Of a DNA stretch of 42,500 nt, positions 27,402 through 39,708 are shown piece after piece (the stretch's first letter is position 1; every line of letters starts with the position of its first letter). The stretch is from Chondrilla cf. caribensis (Eukaryota > Porifera > Demospongiae > Chondrillida > Chondrillidae): the NCBI GenBank assembly GCA_964020155.1, contig OZ026546.1, positions 7,566,379 to 7,608,878 of the forward strand. The letters are read 5' to 3'. A program made the translations under genes and the position numbers. Below the pieces are notes generated by a model. It ran no database searches. It had not been told where the DNA came from and saw only the letters and a program-made list of their open reading frames with translations.

Positions 27402-30400
27402 ATGACTCTACCGAATAAAAGAACCGCTGTTACACTGGTGAGTCATAGATACTCTTCTATTATCTATGGATGAATACGCATGGCTTCATAGGGAATTTCT
27501 TTAGGGTACCTTCCTTTCGGAATTAGTTTCAACCGGGGTAGAGTTTCCACTTCAACACGAACCAGTCGAACAGAAGATCAAACGATCAATTGTCTATTGC
27601 TTGTTCGATCTGGCTACAAGTCTGGGCCCGTTTCCTTGGAGTTTCGGAAGAGCTGACTTCCATCGATTTGAGTTTCCTCTTTCTGCTTACGAATTATATC
27701 GGATTATCGGGCGAGATATTTTTTTTTGTTTGAGATGTATCCGTGTCTGATTGATACACATACCTCATCCTAGTTTCCTCTCTTCATGTAGCCCCATTCC
27801 TACTAGTAGTAAGTACCGTTCAATCAGAGATACGTACATGTCGGTTCGTCTTGTTTGATCTTCTCCACTGTTTCGTGTTACAGTGAACCTCTATTAAAGG
27901 ACACAATAGAAATTATCTTCCCTTATATAAAGGACACTCGCTGAGGGATCAGAATAGACTTCCTATTGTGCTGATACATTTTCACCTCTGAAGAGTGGAC
28001 AACGACTTCTCTACAGCGTGTAAATTAGCTGGTCCCAATACATCCTTTATAAAGAGGTCCCATTGTATGCAAAAATGGTTGACCAGCTAGGTGTTGTCAG
28101 CTCACTGTTCTCTTTGTCAGTGGCATGTCTGTACTCTATAACAGTCTCTGATCAATGTAAAAATGGCTGTCCAGCAAGGTATCGCCATACCACTGAGGAA
28201 GACAGCAGTGAGCTGTCAAAACCTTTGGTGAAATAATCATTTGTGGCTAGTGAATTACATTAAATTCCTCCCTTGGTCCCACTGTAGTAATTACTTTATA
28301 ATACGTGTTAAGTAGTATGTAACTCAGGTACATGTGGAATACAGATATATAGGTGTTTTGGTGTTTGAGACTAAGTGAACGTAGACAACTCTTGTTGTAC
28401 ATCAATGAGAATCTTCCATGTTGTGAACACGTGTGTTGAGTCTCCCTCAAGAAGGAATACAAGGTAGAAAATCACGCTTAATCACAGTTTAATGTCACAT
28501 GATGGTTTCCTATATTATTATTGTGAAAATACCAAATTTAAGCATCTGTAAAATTTGGCTGTAATGTATCCAGTATGTCTACTCACCCCTGGGAAAGAAT
28601 GCGAACTATGTAGATTCACAGGACTAAAGGTATCTCCCTCTGTCATTTGTTTATTGTTTGTGTGTGATGTAGTGACCCATGAATATAATTGAACCTGAAC
28701 CAATGGTAAATCAGAGAGTCCCTACAATGATGTCATAACAGTGCTGTGTGGCTTGGTGCTAGTACTATTTTAGTGTATCGGGTAATATGTCTGATATTGT
28801 GCCTAGTCTCCCATAGCACAGACCCACTCCTTCTCGCCAACTGCATGAGCTAGGTCATAATTATATAAATGGAGGCGAGACGTGAGTCTATACTACACAA
28901 CACTCTATTGTACCAGAGGGTGTCTATCTCCTGAGGGGCCAGTCAGACACCTTGCAATCAACGCAGATATGTCTTATGCGAGTCCATTACACATATCTTA
29001 GCACATATAAATGTGATACAATCAACTCTAACTGGGCATAACGGAACAAATAAATTACGTAAATTGAAATAAAATAATTAAAATAATAAAATAGCTGCTG
29101 AGCTGATGGGTATCATTTGTCCAAAGCAAAGATGGAAGATTTTCTGTCTCACTACAAGTGCACGGATTTTTATGAGATGCACCTCATATGGTACGTACCC
29201 GTAAATGTGTTTGTCTTTCACCATACAGTGTGTGGTGTTGGTACTCTGTTTTGAACAATGTGGCTCAACAACCAGCAACAGAACACGGGATGTTTTATCT
29301 GGTCTCATCAAATCAGGTAAGGGAGTGTAATGGCCGTGTAGGTGTGTCGCGCACATTGGTGAGGTTCTAAATATTCTTAGCTGTGAGCTGTTGTACATGA
29401 ATCCTCTAACCAGGGTGTGCAGATTTCACAGTCTGATGTTTGATGTCTGGAGATTGTTGGGGCTATAGGTTCAAAGTACAATAGCATGTATGTAGAAAGT
29501 ATTATGATATACTAATAGCATGTTACTGTTGCAGTAGTCTACGTACTTAGTGTATTACAGTGAATTCCGTTAATCTGTCACGATTTATTTTCCAAAAATA
29601 TGGTGGATTAATGCGTTTGACTGATTAACTGGATATTCATTAGTACTGGCATAGTATTATGGTACTGAGGTATTGTGGAGGATTAAAAGAATGGTTGATA
29701 AAGTGGTGATGGATTAACGAAAATTCACTGTATCGTGTACACAATCATTAATGTGGGATGACTCATTTTAAACTCTTGATCATTGCTTCAGGAGGTTGTT
29801 TAGATAGCCTGGTGTTTCAAAACCCGGTAGTCCAACCTGATGTGAAGATCAATGGAACAGAAGTGATGAAGTGCCCAGGTGGATCATGTATCGTGGGAAA
29901 CAGCTTGGTCCAACCCCCTAACTTCTGCTCGCCGGATACGTGTGTCACCTTGTATCATGGGAACCCTCCATCTCCACAAAATTTCACTGGTATGTAAGAC
30001 ATTCTACCTGTACAAACAGCAATAGGGGTGTGGTTGTCATCCTGATAAATTGGTGGGTGTGGTCCTGGTGGACCAGTGGGTGTGACCCTGGATTGAGCAG
30101 AGGGTGTGGTCCTGTGAACGCGTGGGTGTGGTCCTGGATTGAGCAGAGGGTGTGGTCCTGTGAACGAGTGGGTGTGGTCCTGGATTGAGCAGAGGGTGTG
30201 GTCCTGGTGAACCAGTGGGTGTGGTCCTGGATTGAGCAGAGGGTGTGGTCCTGGTGGAACAGCGGATGTGGTCCAGGCTGAACTACAGATGTCATGCATC
30301 TTGATGGCTGTCCCCATAGAGATGTGATTGTGGGAATACTAAGTCCTGGTGGAGGCATTATGTGTATCTACTATCAAAGTACTCCTGGTGTTGCTGGTGT

Positions 30401-32557
30401 TGCTGGTGTTGCGTTGAAAGATGTTTGTGTGTAGTCATGTGGATTGGATCTGTTGGTATGGTTCTAACAGAGCTGTACATTAATGAGTTGAAATCATTTA
30501 CTTGTGTTTGTATTGCATGTAGGATCAGAATTGTGTGCTCGGTTCCCCCACGTAGAACCCACTCGTGAATCAGAGGAAAATAGTGAGTAGATGTTAATTC
30601 CAGCCATGTGGTTGGTATTGTGGCACATATGGATGTACTCAATACTCTCATTGTTGTAGGTTGTTCCTGTGGATACATATTCGGATATGTATTCGGAATT
30701 CTTGGTGCATTCTTTTTGATATTGATTGCATGTTTCGTCATTGGGTTATGCTTTTATTATTGGAAGTGGTTGAAGAAAAAAGATAAAGTCTCAGAGGAGG
30801 AGAGTTTAAAATTTGGTGAACCTCCAAATCAAGGTGTATGTGTATGTCAACAAAGAATACTCTACGTTGTCTAATGCCACTTTGCAGATCACTTCCTGGA
30901 TGAAGTGGGAACGATTCTGCGTGAGGCTAGAGATGGTGTGCTGACTAATCAGTCGCTGCGGCAAGTGGGCAGGCGTGCCAGCTGTCAACCTGCTGCGTGT
31001 TCTCACAAACCGTTTGATATGCACATCAAATTGGGCAATACCGAGGTGGTAATAAACTGTGAGACTGGCACCCTGAATCTTGACCGTGCAATTGCATTCC
31101 TTGAGAATATGGCAAAGGAGATGAACTCTAACAAAGAAGACAGTTGCCAGTCCAAGTGTTTCCAAGGATTCCTCTTTTATCATAACACTGACGGTTTTGA
31201 TCTTAGCTACCTGGAGAATCAGACAGAGGGAAAGGATGTTAGCTTATACAAGGTTGAGACAACATCAGGCACAGAACCGCATTGCTTTAGGATGTTCAAG
31301 GTATGTCATACAACTCACTTGGTATCTGCAGTGAAGCCTGTATATAAAGACTACCAAAGGACCAAGAATAGGTGGTCTCCATACAGAGGTGCCTTACTGT
31401 AGTTGAGTTTGACTTAGTGGATAGGTCAATAATGGTCACATCAGACAGGTGGTTTTATAGCAGGTTCCACTGTACTCTAAACATATGTACATCAAAACTG
31501 CTATATAAACAATTAAGTAGGTGTATATATACGTACTATCAGATTGCTAGCTCTAGCTCCCTGTAAACTAGGCATTGTGTTAGTTTGAGCACGTTCTCAT
31601 TATACCAAGCAAGTTATGCAATAGTTGTTGAAATTGTGAAATCTGTATGTCTACAGCACTATCCCGTTACATCATAATACATATGTACTGTATGTATGTA
31701 CATAATATGTAGGATATGCTTCATATGTTGATCAGGCAACAAGCAGCAAGGCTCAGCGATTATCAAGATTCTGAGGTAGGGGTGAAGTGTATTTGTGGAA
31801 TCTTGGCCGTTACATGTTTTGTTAATGCAATAATTGCAACTAACATGTACAGAAGAATGCTCAGAATCCAATCCCTGCCACCGAAAATGATCTTGACAAA
31901 TCTGCAACCGTCATGAACGGCAGAGTAAGTGGTGTGCATGTACATTGGATGTAGGGTTGATTGAAGTTACATTGGTAGATTGGTGCATTGAAGTTTGGTA
32001 CTGTACATCTCATGCAGTGATGTTTTTGTTTTGTTGTACCACACAAACAGTTAACAGAAAGAAAACCAAGGTCTACATTGACAGATCGTTCTGTTGGAGA
32101 TGAACCCAATGAACTTACACCATCCCAAGATGACATACCAAAGGTAAACAATAATGAATACATGGTCAAAATATTTGAGATGTTTGTATCATGCATGATG
32201 ATTGATAGTATGTATTAAAACTCAATATTATTATTACTTATTATCATTATTATATATGTATTGAAAATCAATACATGACATGATTGTGAGTAGTTTGACC
32301 ATCTTGTTTTGACCCCAATCACTCTGCTTTGTCCCCAATCCCGATTATTTCTCCATGCAGAATGTACAGAGCCGAACTGACGAATGTGCTTTGGTAAGCA
32401 AGCTACTATTACCACTATCCTTATAATACATGCAGTTTTAGACCTCTGTCATATTCCCCTTCAACAGGATATCACTGATGCTGAGGACAACCCTGAACCA
32501 TTGCAGGAGATTGGACAACCAGGAAAGACTTTTGTATATGTGTCGAAACGCACATAA
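27402..32557 (+). CDS. Receptor C: single-pass membrane protein of the same architecture as A and B, complete, 11 exons
   Basis: Exons: 27402-27437, 29229-29316, 29792-29989, 30523-30582, 30660-30833, 30888-31300, 31713-31775, 31853-31924, 32051-32143, 32361-32393, 32468-32557; 1320 nt, 439 aa. The leader is split as in A (MTLPNKRTAVTL then CVVLVLCFEQCGS). The ectodomain exon has MKCPGGSC, NFCSPDTC and sequons NGT and NFT. A transmembrane segment lies at about 133-157 (GILGAFFLILIACFVIGL), then WKWLKKKDK. A 138-residue cytoplasmic exon (about 186-323) has EVVINCETGTLNLDRAIAFL and KCFQGFLFYHNTDGFD; I recognise no family, but its place matches the large exon of receptor A. The tail is acidic and ends FVYVSKRT. 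A minisatellite lies in intron 3 and MITEs in introns 1, 2 and 6. Confidence 0.87.
27879..28067. mobile_element. 189-bp MITE, family 2, in receptor C intron 1
   Basis: Ends TACAGTGAACCTCTATTAAA and, in reverse, TACAATGGGACCTCTTTATA, with TA borders. Next to it, 28071-28190 holds two related AAAAATGGYTGNCCAGC units. Confidence 0.82.
29556..29732. mobile_element. 177-bp MITE, family 1, in receptor C intron 2
   Basis: Ends TACAGTGAATTCCGTTAATC and, in reverse, TACAGTGAATTTTCGTTAAT, with TA at both borders. It is the best-preserved member of the family seen in G1 and G2. Confidence 0.88.
30040..30275. repeat. GTGTGGTCCTGG-rich minisatellite in receptor C intron 3
   Basis: About five imperfect units of 46-49 bp containing GGTGTGGTCCTGGATTGAGC. 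Long minus-strand open frames here are repeat artefacts. Confidence 0.9.
31328..31475. mobile_element. MITE, family 2-like, in receptor C intron 6
   Basis: Left end TGCAGTGAAGCCTGTATATA, right end in reverse TACAGTGGAACCTGCTATAA. Imperfect inverted repeat, diverged. Confidence 0.6.
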
Positions 32558-34539
32558 ACACGGCCATGTGTATGGCTCATTGTGCTTTGTGCATGGTAGA
32601 CTTGATTGCATCATTATTTTCAATTTCTTGAATTAATAATTATTGATAGCTGCTTTACACATTCTGTGTGATTGATGGCAATGTATTCAATTTGCATCTC
32701 CACCCCTATGTTCCTGATATCCCTATACATACGTACATATGTGTTGAGTGTGTACGTACGTACATGTCGAGTTTATACAGGTTAAGTGAGTACATGTCAG
32801 GTGTGTACAAGTTCAACATGTATATGTCGAGTGTGTACAAATTCAACATGTACCTACAGTTTGAGTATGCTTGAATGTACATGTTGAGGGAGTACGCACA
32901 GGTTGAGTACACGTCGAGTCTATAAAGGTCAAAATGTACAGGCTGTGTGTGCATACGTACGCTTGTCAAGTGTGTACAGGTTAAGTGCATGTCGAGTGTG
33001 TACAAGTTCAGCATGTTAAGGTTGAGTGTGCACTGGTTATAAGTGCATATTATATGTTATGTGTATGTGTTGAGTGTATACATGCAGAGTGTGTATGGTT
33101 CCAGTGGCATAATATTGGGATATCGATTATTTTCAGTTAGACTCTTGTACTTAGTTCTTTATGATTTAAATCCTACAGTCATCCTTGGTTTAGTGGATGT
33201 ATGGTCTACTTCATTCAAATAAGCCATCTACTCTTATGCATGTATGTACATAACAGGTATGTACATGACTGTGTGCATGGTACGTACGTGTGTGCAATTC
33301 ATGTAGTGTCCAGTTCACAATCACTCTATGTATGATGAGATGAAGCAAATTAATTTACTCGCAATGAGTCTCAGAATATGCAATAAATCCACCTCTGCTC
33401 TGGAAATACAAGTCTGGTTTAGTTGATGTATATTTAAACATATAAACAAATAACATACTGTGTAATAATATCTGTACGCGATCGGCTTAATGTGGATATG
33501 TAAGTATTATGCATAATGAATTTGAATGTGAGGCTGGATATTATACATTGCATTTTTCTTTCTGTCACTACTGTTCAGTCTTGAACTTAAATGTTTCCAA
33601 AATCTGTATGTAGAATTGAAACCATTGCTGGATGTTTCTTGAACTAAGTAGGATAGCTACAAGTGAACCCACCATTGAAGATCAAAAGTGGTAGATTCTG
33701 AGGAAGTGCAGCCTAGAGTGGAATATATTGGAACATGGAAACAATGAGAAATATTTCCTTTTTAGTTCGTTTATATAAAGAGAATTGAAATAGATAGTAT
33801 TTGCATACTATGGGTACTGTATTTCCTGCTTTGCCAATCTGCACGTGCCATCTGTTATGATTTTTTTTACATTTTAAGTTGAACCCTTTAATAGCTTATT
33901 AACGCTACCTGCAAATGCAAATGCAGGTATTTTGCTAGTATAAAAGGTTCACTCACGGTAGTTATTAGCTATAGTCTGTCTAGCTAGCTGGTTAATTTGG
34001 GGCTTTCTCGCCAGGAGCAGCTGCGGCCATTTTATCGATGATGCAATGTGTTTACGAGATCACAAAAAGATGGCTCTCATCTCTCGGATGCCAATCTGCC
34101 TGATGGTTTAATCATGATCTTCTGGGCACTGCAGAGAGCGTCAATGGATATGTACACTTTAGAGTGACGATTTATATACGGATTTCCACATGGTTGGTTG
34201 TCCGTGAAAATGCGATACACTATTGTGTTGCATGGTTTTGCAATTGATCGATTCACTGACTAAATTGGCTCGGATTAATGATGATCACTGTTGATTAATA
34301 ACTCCACCACTATGCGGGTTACTCGATCCTCTATATTGCATACGTATTTCATAAATCGAGTAGTAGTTATATGGTCCTTTACCAGTAGATACATCCAATG
34401 TATCCCGTGTGTGCGTGCGTGTGTGTGCACGCGCGTTTGCATGTGTGCGTGCTCATCTAAAAGTGGTGCAGCCAAAAAATTAAAACAGAACGCGGTGTCA
34501 CTGTCTTCAACATAGTGTAGCGAATTCCAGTGAGGAAAC
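32558..34539. other. Intergenic region after receptor C
   Basis: No convincing gene. 32740-33090 is a degenerate minisatellite of about 25-bp units with GTCGAGTGTGTACAAGTTCA-type sequence. The rest is AT-rich. A short leader-like frame (MALISRMPICLM near 34070-34110) could belong to the D' receptor, but its donor is poor. Confidence 0.6.
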
Positions 34540-35002
34540 CACTGTGGTTTGAATGGGTGCAGAGCGATGGTTGTCTTTCCAAATGATGGCTTTGGGAAAT
34601 TGAGGGTATGGGGTGATGTGGTTTCTCTCCGATGGAAGGTGTGTGCAATTTGCTTTGTTTGGATGAAGTACTGGACTGAGCCATCTGTCACTTTCATGAG
34701 TACGAATGGCAATGATAATATAACTTTCGATGACATCAAATGTGTTAATGGAAACATGGCTGATTGTCATGGTGTCCGTTTCATATTTGCAAAAGGACGA
34801 ACTTTAAATGTTGGAACAACTCAGAGTCACACTATTAAAAAGGAGACAAGAGCACCAAAAAAGTGCTGCGGCCAAAACCACAGCAGCCTTTGTGCTACTG
34901 TCAGCTTTAACATATTATGTAGTGTTTGTGTGTACATGCAAGTGTGAGTGTGCGCGCGCATGTGTGTGTAGTGTGATTATGTGTGCACGTGCGTGTGTGC
35001 AT

Positions 35003-35040
<38 letters not shown>

Positions 35041-35470
35041 CATGTGTGTGTTGTTGTGTTATTGCACAATTTGCTGCACATATTTACCTTGATGTATCCT
35101 CTTGATGCTTCTTTGATGTATGATGCTTCTTACAGACATAGGTGTCGATACTGAACATTCGGTTACTAAAAGCTCTGTAAGTATGGAATGGAACGGCAGG
35201 GATATGGAGGATGCTTGTTTATGTAAGCTATTTTCATACATATGCTTATACTCATGTAGCTCAATGGAGGCACAATTTGTACATTCTAATTTGTTTACAG
35301 AATGTGCAGCATGGAATCTACAAGCTGTTTCATGTATCCCACTGACTGTTTCCCCATATTGGTCATTGTAGGCTGATTTCTTTGATGTAAGAGGGGAACC
35401 TAGTTTGAATTCCTCCACACAAGCAATGTCACAGGGAACGTTCGAGCCAGTTATTCCCGAATACCAATGA
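34540..35470 (+). pseudogene. Possible fourth receptor (D'), 3' exons and an ectodomain-like frame; incomplete or decayed
   Basis: Three small exons fit the receptor tail pattern: 35136-35176 (DIGVDTEHSVTKSS), 35301-35333 (NVQHGIYKLFH) and 35372-35470 (ADFFDVRGE... ending FEPVIPEYQ and stop), with matching phases 1-0, 0-0 and 0. The middle one matches the 33-nt NVQSRTDECAL exon of receptor C in length, phase and first three residues. Its donor (GTATCC) is poor. Upstream, 34540-34850 is open in a frame with FDDIKCVNGNMADCHGVRF, a Cys spacing like the A/B ectodomain, but I cannot place clean splice sites, a leader or a transmembrane exon. A TG tract lies between. It may be a pseudogene or a badly resolved gene. 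Confidence 0.35.
35003..35037. repeat. TG microsatellite
   Basis: TG repeats within the tentative D' receptor locus. Confidence 0.93.
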
Positions 35471-38317
35471 TGTGTCTGGTGAATCCCCAGGCATGCAGTG
35501 ATAACTCGCTATACTTTTTCTGATGCCATGCATAATTCTTATTGCTGTATTCTTGGAATTTTGGAATGAGCGTTCACAGAGTGTATTGCTTTCCCAGTGT
35601 TTGCTTTCCTTTGCCACATTGCTCATTAAGTTATTATTGCTAGTTATACATCCGACTTATAAATGTTCACAGTAATATTTCAGCAATGATTATTAAGTAA
35701 TAATATGTATTTATAACCTGTTTAATGGTTGTCAACCACATTGGCAGAGGTTAATGGACGTCCCCCCCTTGTGTAATATGGGTGGATATAAGTGAGTGTC
35801 CCCAGTGTGTGCATGCGTGCGTGTATGCCCATACACTAGTGTGCATGAGAATGATTGCATATGGCTTCCCAGTCAAGGCACAATGAACAGGATGTAGGGG
35901 TGGGAATTGGTGCCTTTTTGTAGTTGGGTGCAATGACAGTCTTGTCAGCACAGCAGCTAGAAGGTGCACAAGATTAAGTCAGATTGAACGGGGTAGATAT
36001 TAAACTGCTCCCATCCACCCACTGCAGAGCTAGATGAAGGAGTAAAATATATGGGAATAAGATAGACTACCATAGGGTGGATGATAGGGTTGAGGTGCAT
36101 AGGGGGTAAGTAAGCCGGATAGTGGTTTGGCTTGCCAAATTTATTCCAGAACTGGGCAGGCGTGCCAAAGTGTGGATGATGGGATTGAGGTGCATACGGG
36201 GTATATGTAAGTCAGACAGTGGTCATGGCTTGCCAAATTTATTCCACAATTGGGCAAGCATGCCCCCCTTCAATGATGACGTGCAGCTGCATGTACGTAT
36301 ATGGTCCCATGCTTTGTGGACAGGTACAGTCAGAGGCTCTTGATGAGTGAGAGTCCCAGTGTGATCTGGGGTGAAGTGAGGGGGGGGGGGCGTCCGTTAA
36401 TTAAGTAACATTTATATACATGGGTTTGATAATGCATAATAGTGTTCCAGTCAAGTTTGCTAGGTTGTTTCAATGGGTGTACAGCTGTGTATATATTATA
36501 TTGACTGTAAATTATATATGCATTGATATTGGCCTACAATGTACAGTGTATATATAAAACCTGAGTATTGATATATACCGGTATGTGACCCTTGTTCAGC
36601 ACTGTATGAGAGTTGCCATTGGAATGACCCATCAAACAAGACAACATAATGATATGTGGGGAAGTAAGAGAGTCTGGATGCAATATTAACTTGACATGCC
36701 CCCTCTCCCATGAGCTACATTAAAAGGTGCTTAGTGTTTTTCTCCCAATTCCCTCCGATACATTGAAAATTAAGCACCTCGGAATGCAACTAGGGTTATG
36801 GGATAGTATATGCAGTATTATAGTATAAGACATCCTCTATGCATGTAGGTACATATATGTACATGGATTATATATAATCATGGATTGATGTAGTGTACAT
36901 ATTATAATGTACTGTATTGATTTCAGCAGTTTTGTATAGATATATAGCTGGTTCCAAGCTGTAGTATTAGATATAGCATAAGACCTATAGAATGTCACAA
37001 TATGTTGAGATAATTATAATAATATTATGTCATGACTTATTATATATAATTTGTGCATACACATAATATGCATAATATATACATATATCTTAGATAATAT
37101 ATTATGTGCATATCTATATCTCACTGTATGTACTCCTTTTCGAATTCTCCCATGTACATTCTAATAATTAGGATGTCCCCATCTGTATGAACATATTTAC
37201 TGGGTGCCTTAATAGTAGCCCCTGGCTATTGGCCTCCCCAGTTTAAATGAGATTCTCTGATACCCCTTATCGGTGTCGCTTATGTGATGAATTGTGATGC
37301 CTGAGGTTTGTAGGTCTACCCCCCTGCTCCCATGAATATCATTATGGTTAGTGCTCTTATCTACAAATGTATGTGAATATTGTTATACAGTGCCATCCTT
37401 GAATCTATAACATATTGTAGGAATCTTAAGTAATCTAGATGGTAATGATATCCCAATGTTCCTGGGAGGATTGTGATCATATCTCTACCCTAAACCAGCA
37501 GAACATTCCTTATGCTTACCACAGGTGACCTAGTGGTTATTACCCCACACATGTAACTCCTCCCAATGGTGGAGTGAGGTTAAAGGGGGAGACCAACTCA
37601 GTGAATCCTGGGTTATTGGTTGCCTTGACTACTGTGCCCAGCTGTAGCTCCTCTTACCTGGACGTGCATTTGAAGAAATTATCTTATGTAGTTGATAAAA
37701 ATTAAGTTTGTACTTAAAATCTGTACAAAATATAGATTTTACATAAAAAATGTACTGTATGTACGTACGTACTTCATATAATGTCATACGTATGTACATA
37801 CAGTATAATGATATAATAATATAAGATATATAGTATATAATGTATTGCATGTTTGTACGTATGTATATACCTATATTATGTATGTATCGTATGACATTGT
37901 ATACAGCTATTATGTATGTACTGTATGCATTATACATAATATTATTTATTTGTGCACATATTATATGTAACAAGTACAGGTACTCTATTAGTCTAATACT
38001 GTAATAAGTACAGTTATGGGATGAATACATGCTGTACATACATGAACAATAATAATATAGTATAATACAGTGTTGATTCATACCCATCAAAAAGGTGGAA
38101 GTTAGGTGGGAATTATAAGTCCCGAACATACAATCTATTGATACTTTTGGTTTCAACCTTGTGAGGCTTCACTCTGACGAGTATTGCTACCAGTATTTGA
38201 ACTACCAGACATAATGCTGTCAGTACATCAGTAGTATCATTAGCACTACAACTCCACCATATGATAGTTTACAAGGTGGTCAGTGTCAGAGCTATACACA
38301 CTGCATGAGCTTACTGC
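35471..38317. other. Gene-poor AT-rich region
   Basis: No gene seen. It includes a tandem pair of 95-bp units (see 36077-36265), a G run at about 36381-36390, and TACGTA/ATAT low-complexity DNA at 36830-37130 and 37680-38080. Confidence 0.65.
36077..36265. repeat. Tandem duplication of a 95-bp unit
   Basis: Two copies containing GTGGATGAT...TTGAGGTGCATA and GGCTTGCCAAATTTATTCCA, starting near 36077 and 36172, about 85-90% alike. Confidence 0.85.
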
Positions 38318-38700
38318 TGTCAACCTCTGTTGATCCGCTATAAACCCCACCATCATCCTGCATCCTCCTTGTCTCTCCCTTTCCTCTGATGGAGGGCTTG
38401 GACGACAAGCTGGTGTAGGTGATAGCCTGCACCTGCTGGAACAAGTAAGAGTGAGGACTTTGTTGAACTTTGGTGTGTTGGGGAAGGCACCACTATACAG
38501 AAAAAGATTAGACATGTGGTAGCAGTTGCCATGTGCTTGTCATGTGATCATCACTCTTCCACACAAGGTTGGTTCTGGTGTGTCCTCAGTCTCATGATAC
38601 ACCATGTACACACGTCCTGCTACTGTACCTTGTTGTATGACTGCTGAATGCACACATACACTGCTAAGGACTATATATACCGTACCTTGTTGTACAGATC
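38318..38700 (-). pseudogene. XRCC1-derived pseudogene fragment with collapsed introns
   Basis: The block resembles separate parts of the intact XRCC1 gene 33-37 kb away, in the same order. 38320-38400 matches exon 11 ([13 protein letters not shown] frame; intact copy near 1620-1700). 38460-38495 matches exon 9 (FPNTPKFN; intact near 2660-2695). 38496-38600 matches the intron and edge of exon 8 (intact near 2700-2810). 38620-38690 carries two copies of the 49-bp minisatellite unit next to exon 5. Introns are partly kept and intervening parts deleted, so this is a DNA-level duplicate, not a processed copy. It codes for nothing useful. Confidence 0.75.
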
Positions 38701-39708
38701 TAATTTCGACTGGTTTTGTACTACTGTTTTTATTTATAGGTTGAATAACATGATTCATCGATATGAATTTCTGCAGGCAATATAAATTCGTCCGAAATTT
38801 GGTCCGTCTATAAGTAGGTCGAATGACTTGTTCGGATTATCTCAAGGTAATACATATTGACTTCTAACTTCCATTATATTTTAAAATACACATGTATAGC
38901 TATTACTTGTGAAGTTTTCCGGCCACTACGCAACTTTTGACCCATGTTCTAGCTCGTCTGCTGAATCGATCGATTTCGGACAAAACAAAGCGACGAAATA
39001 ACAATTTTAAGCCAATTTCATAGACAACATGAAGAGGAAGAAGAGCTACACAACGATACTTGTCGCAAGTCCGTACTAAGCCTTGGCACTCACGAAGATA
39101 CGAGTGTCCGGAAATAGAATAATTATTCTACGTAGTCCCGTTCCCAAAACTCAGCATTCCCGTTTAGTGTTGGATTTGGGATCGATACTAAAATTTAATG
39201 TGCTTAATTTATTCAGGTCAGCTTCTTCATGTATATTAGCAAAGGATGCTGTTTCTTCCCATATCTGGTATGGACTTCTACTATTATTGATCATGGAGTG
39301 TAAATGAACACATTTCCTTGACTATGTAATAACTGTAAAGAATAAGCTATGTAGGCTGGGTCTTACAGTAGTAGCTGACATGAGTGTTATTGTTAAATGT
39401 TAATTGTTTATATTAATGTAATTATTCCATACTTGTGGTTTATCAGTGGTCAACTGTATGCACTTGATAAATTTAAAATGTTTGTTTAAAATTTGTATAA
39501 ATGTTAAGCATTCTTGAACTCCACCAAGCTCTGAATTGTCAGGCTGCTTGCAACATTTTGTAAGCTTTAGCTGCCATTTCAATTTCAATAATCTAATTTC
39601 GATTTATAGTCTAAAATTAATATAATAAAAAGATAGACGAAGCTTATTTAATAATAGGCGAATCACATTCATTGTTATTTCATGCAGTGACAAGATTGAG
39701 CTCTTAGG
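38701..39708. other. Upstream region of the Ig-FN3 gene
   Basis: No gene seen. It presumably contains the promoter of the gene starting at 39709. Confidence 0.6.

Noticed and set aside
29955..30358. Minus-strand frames rich in DHTHPLLNPGPHP
   Set aside because: Translation of the minisatellite in receptor C intron 3.
34275..34757. 160-codon minus-strand open frame
   Set aside because: No leader, domain or splice context. It mirrors a stop-poor stretch that is open on both strands.
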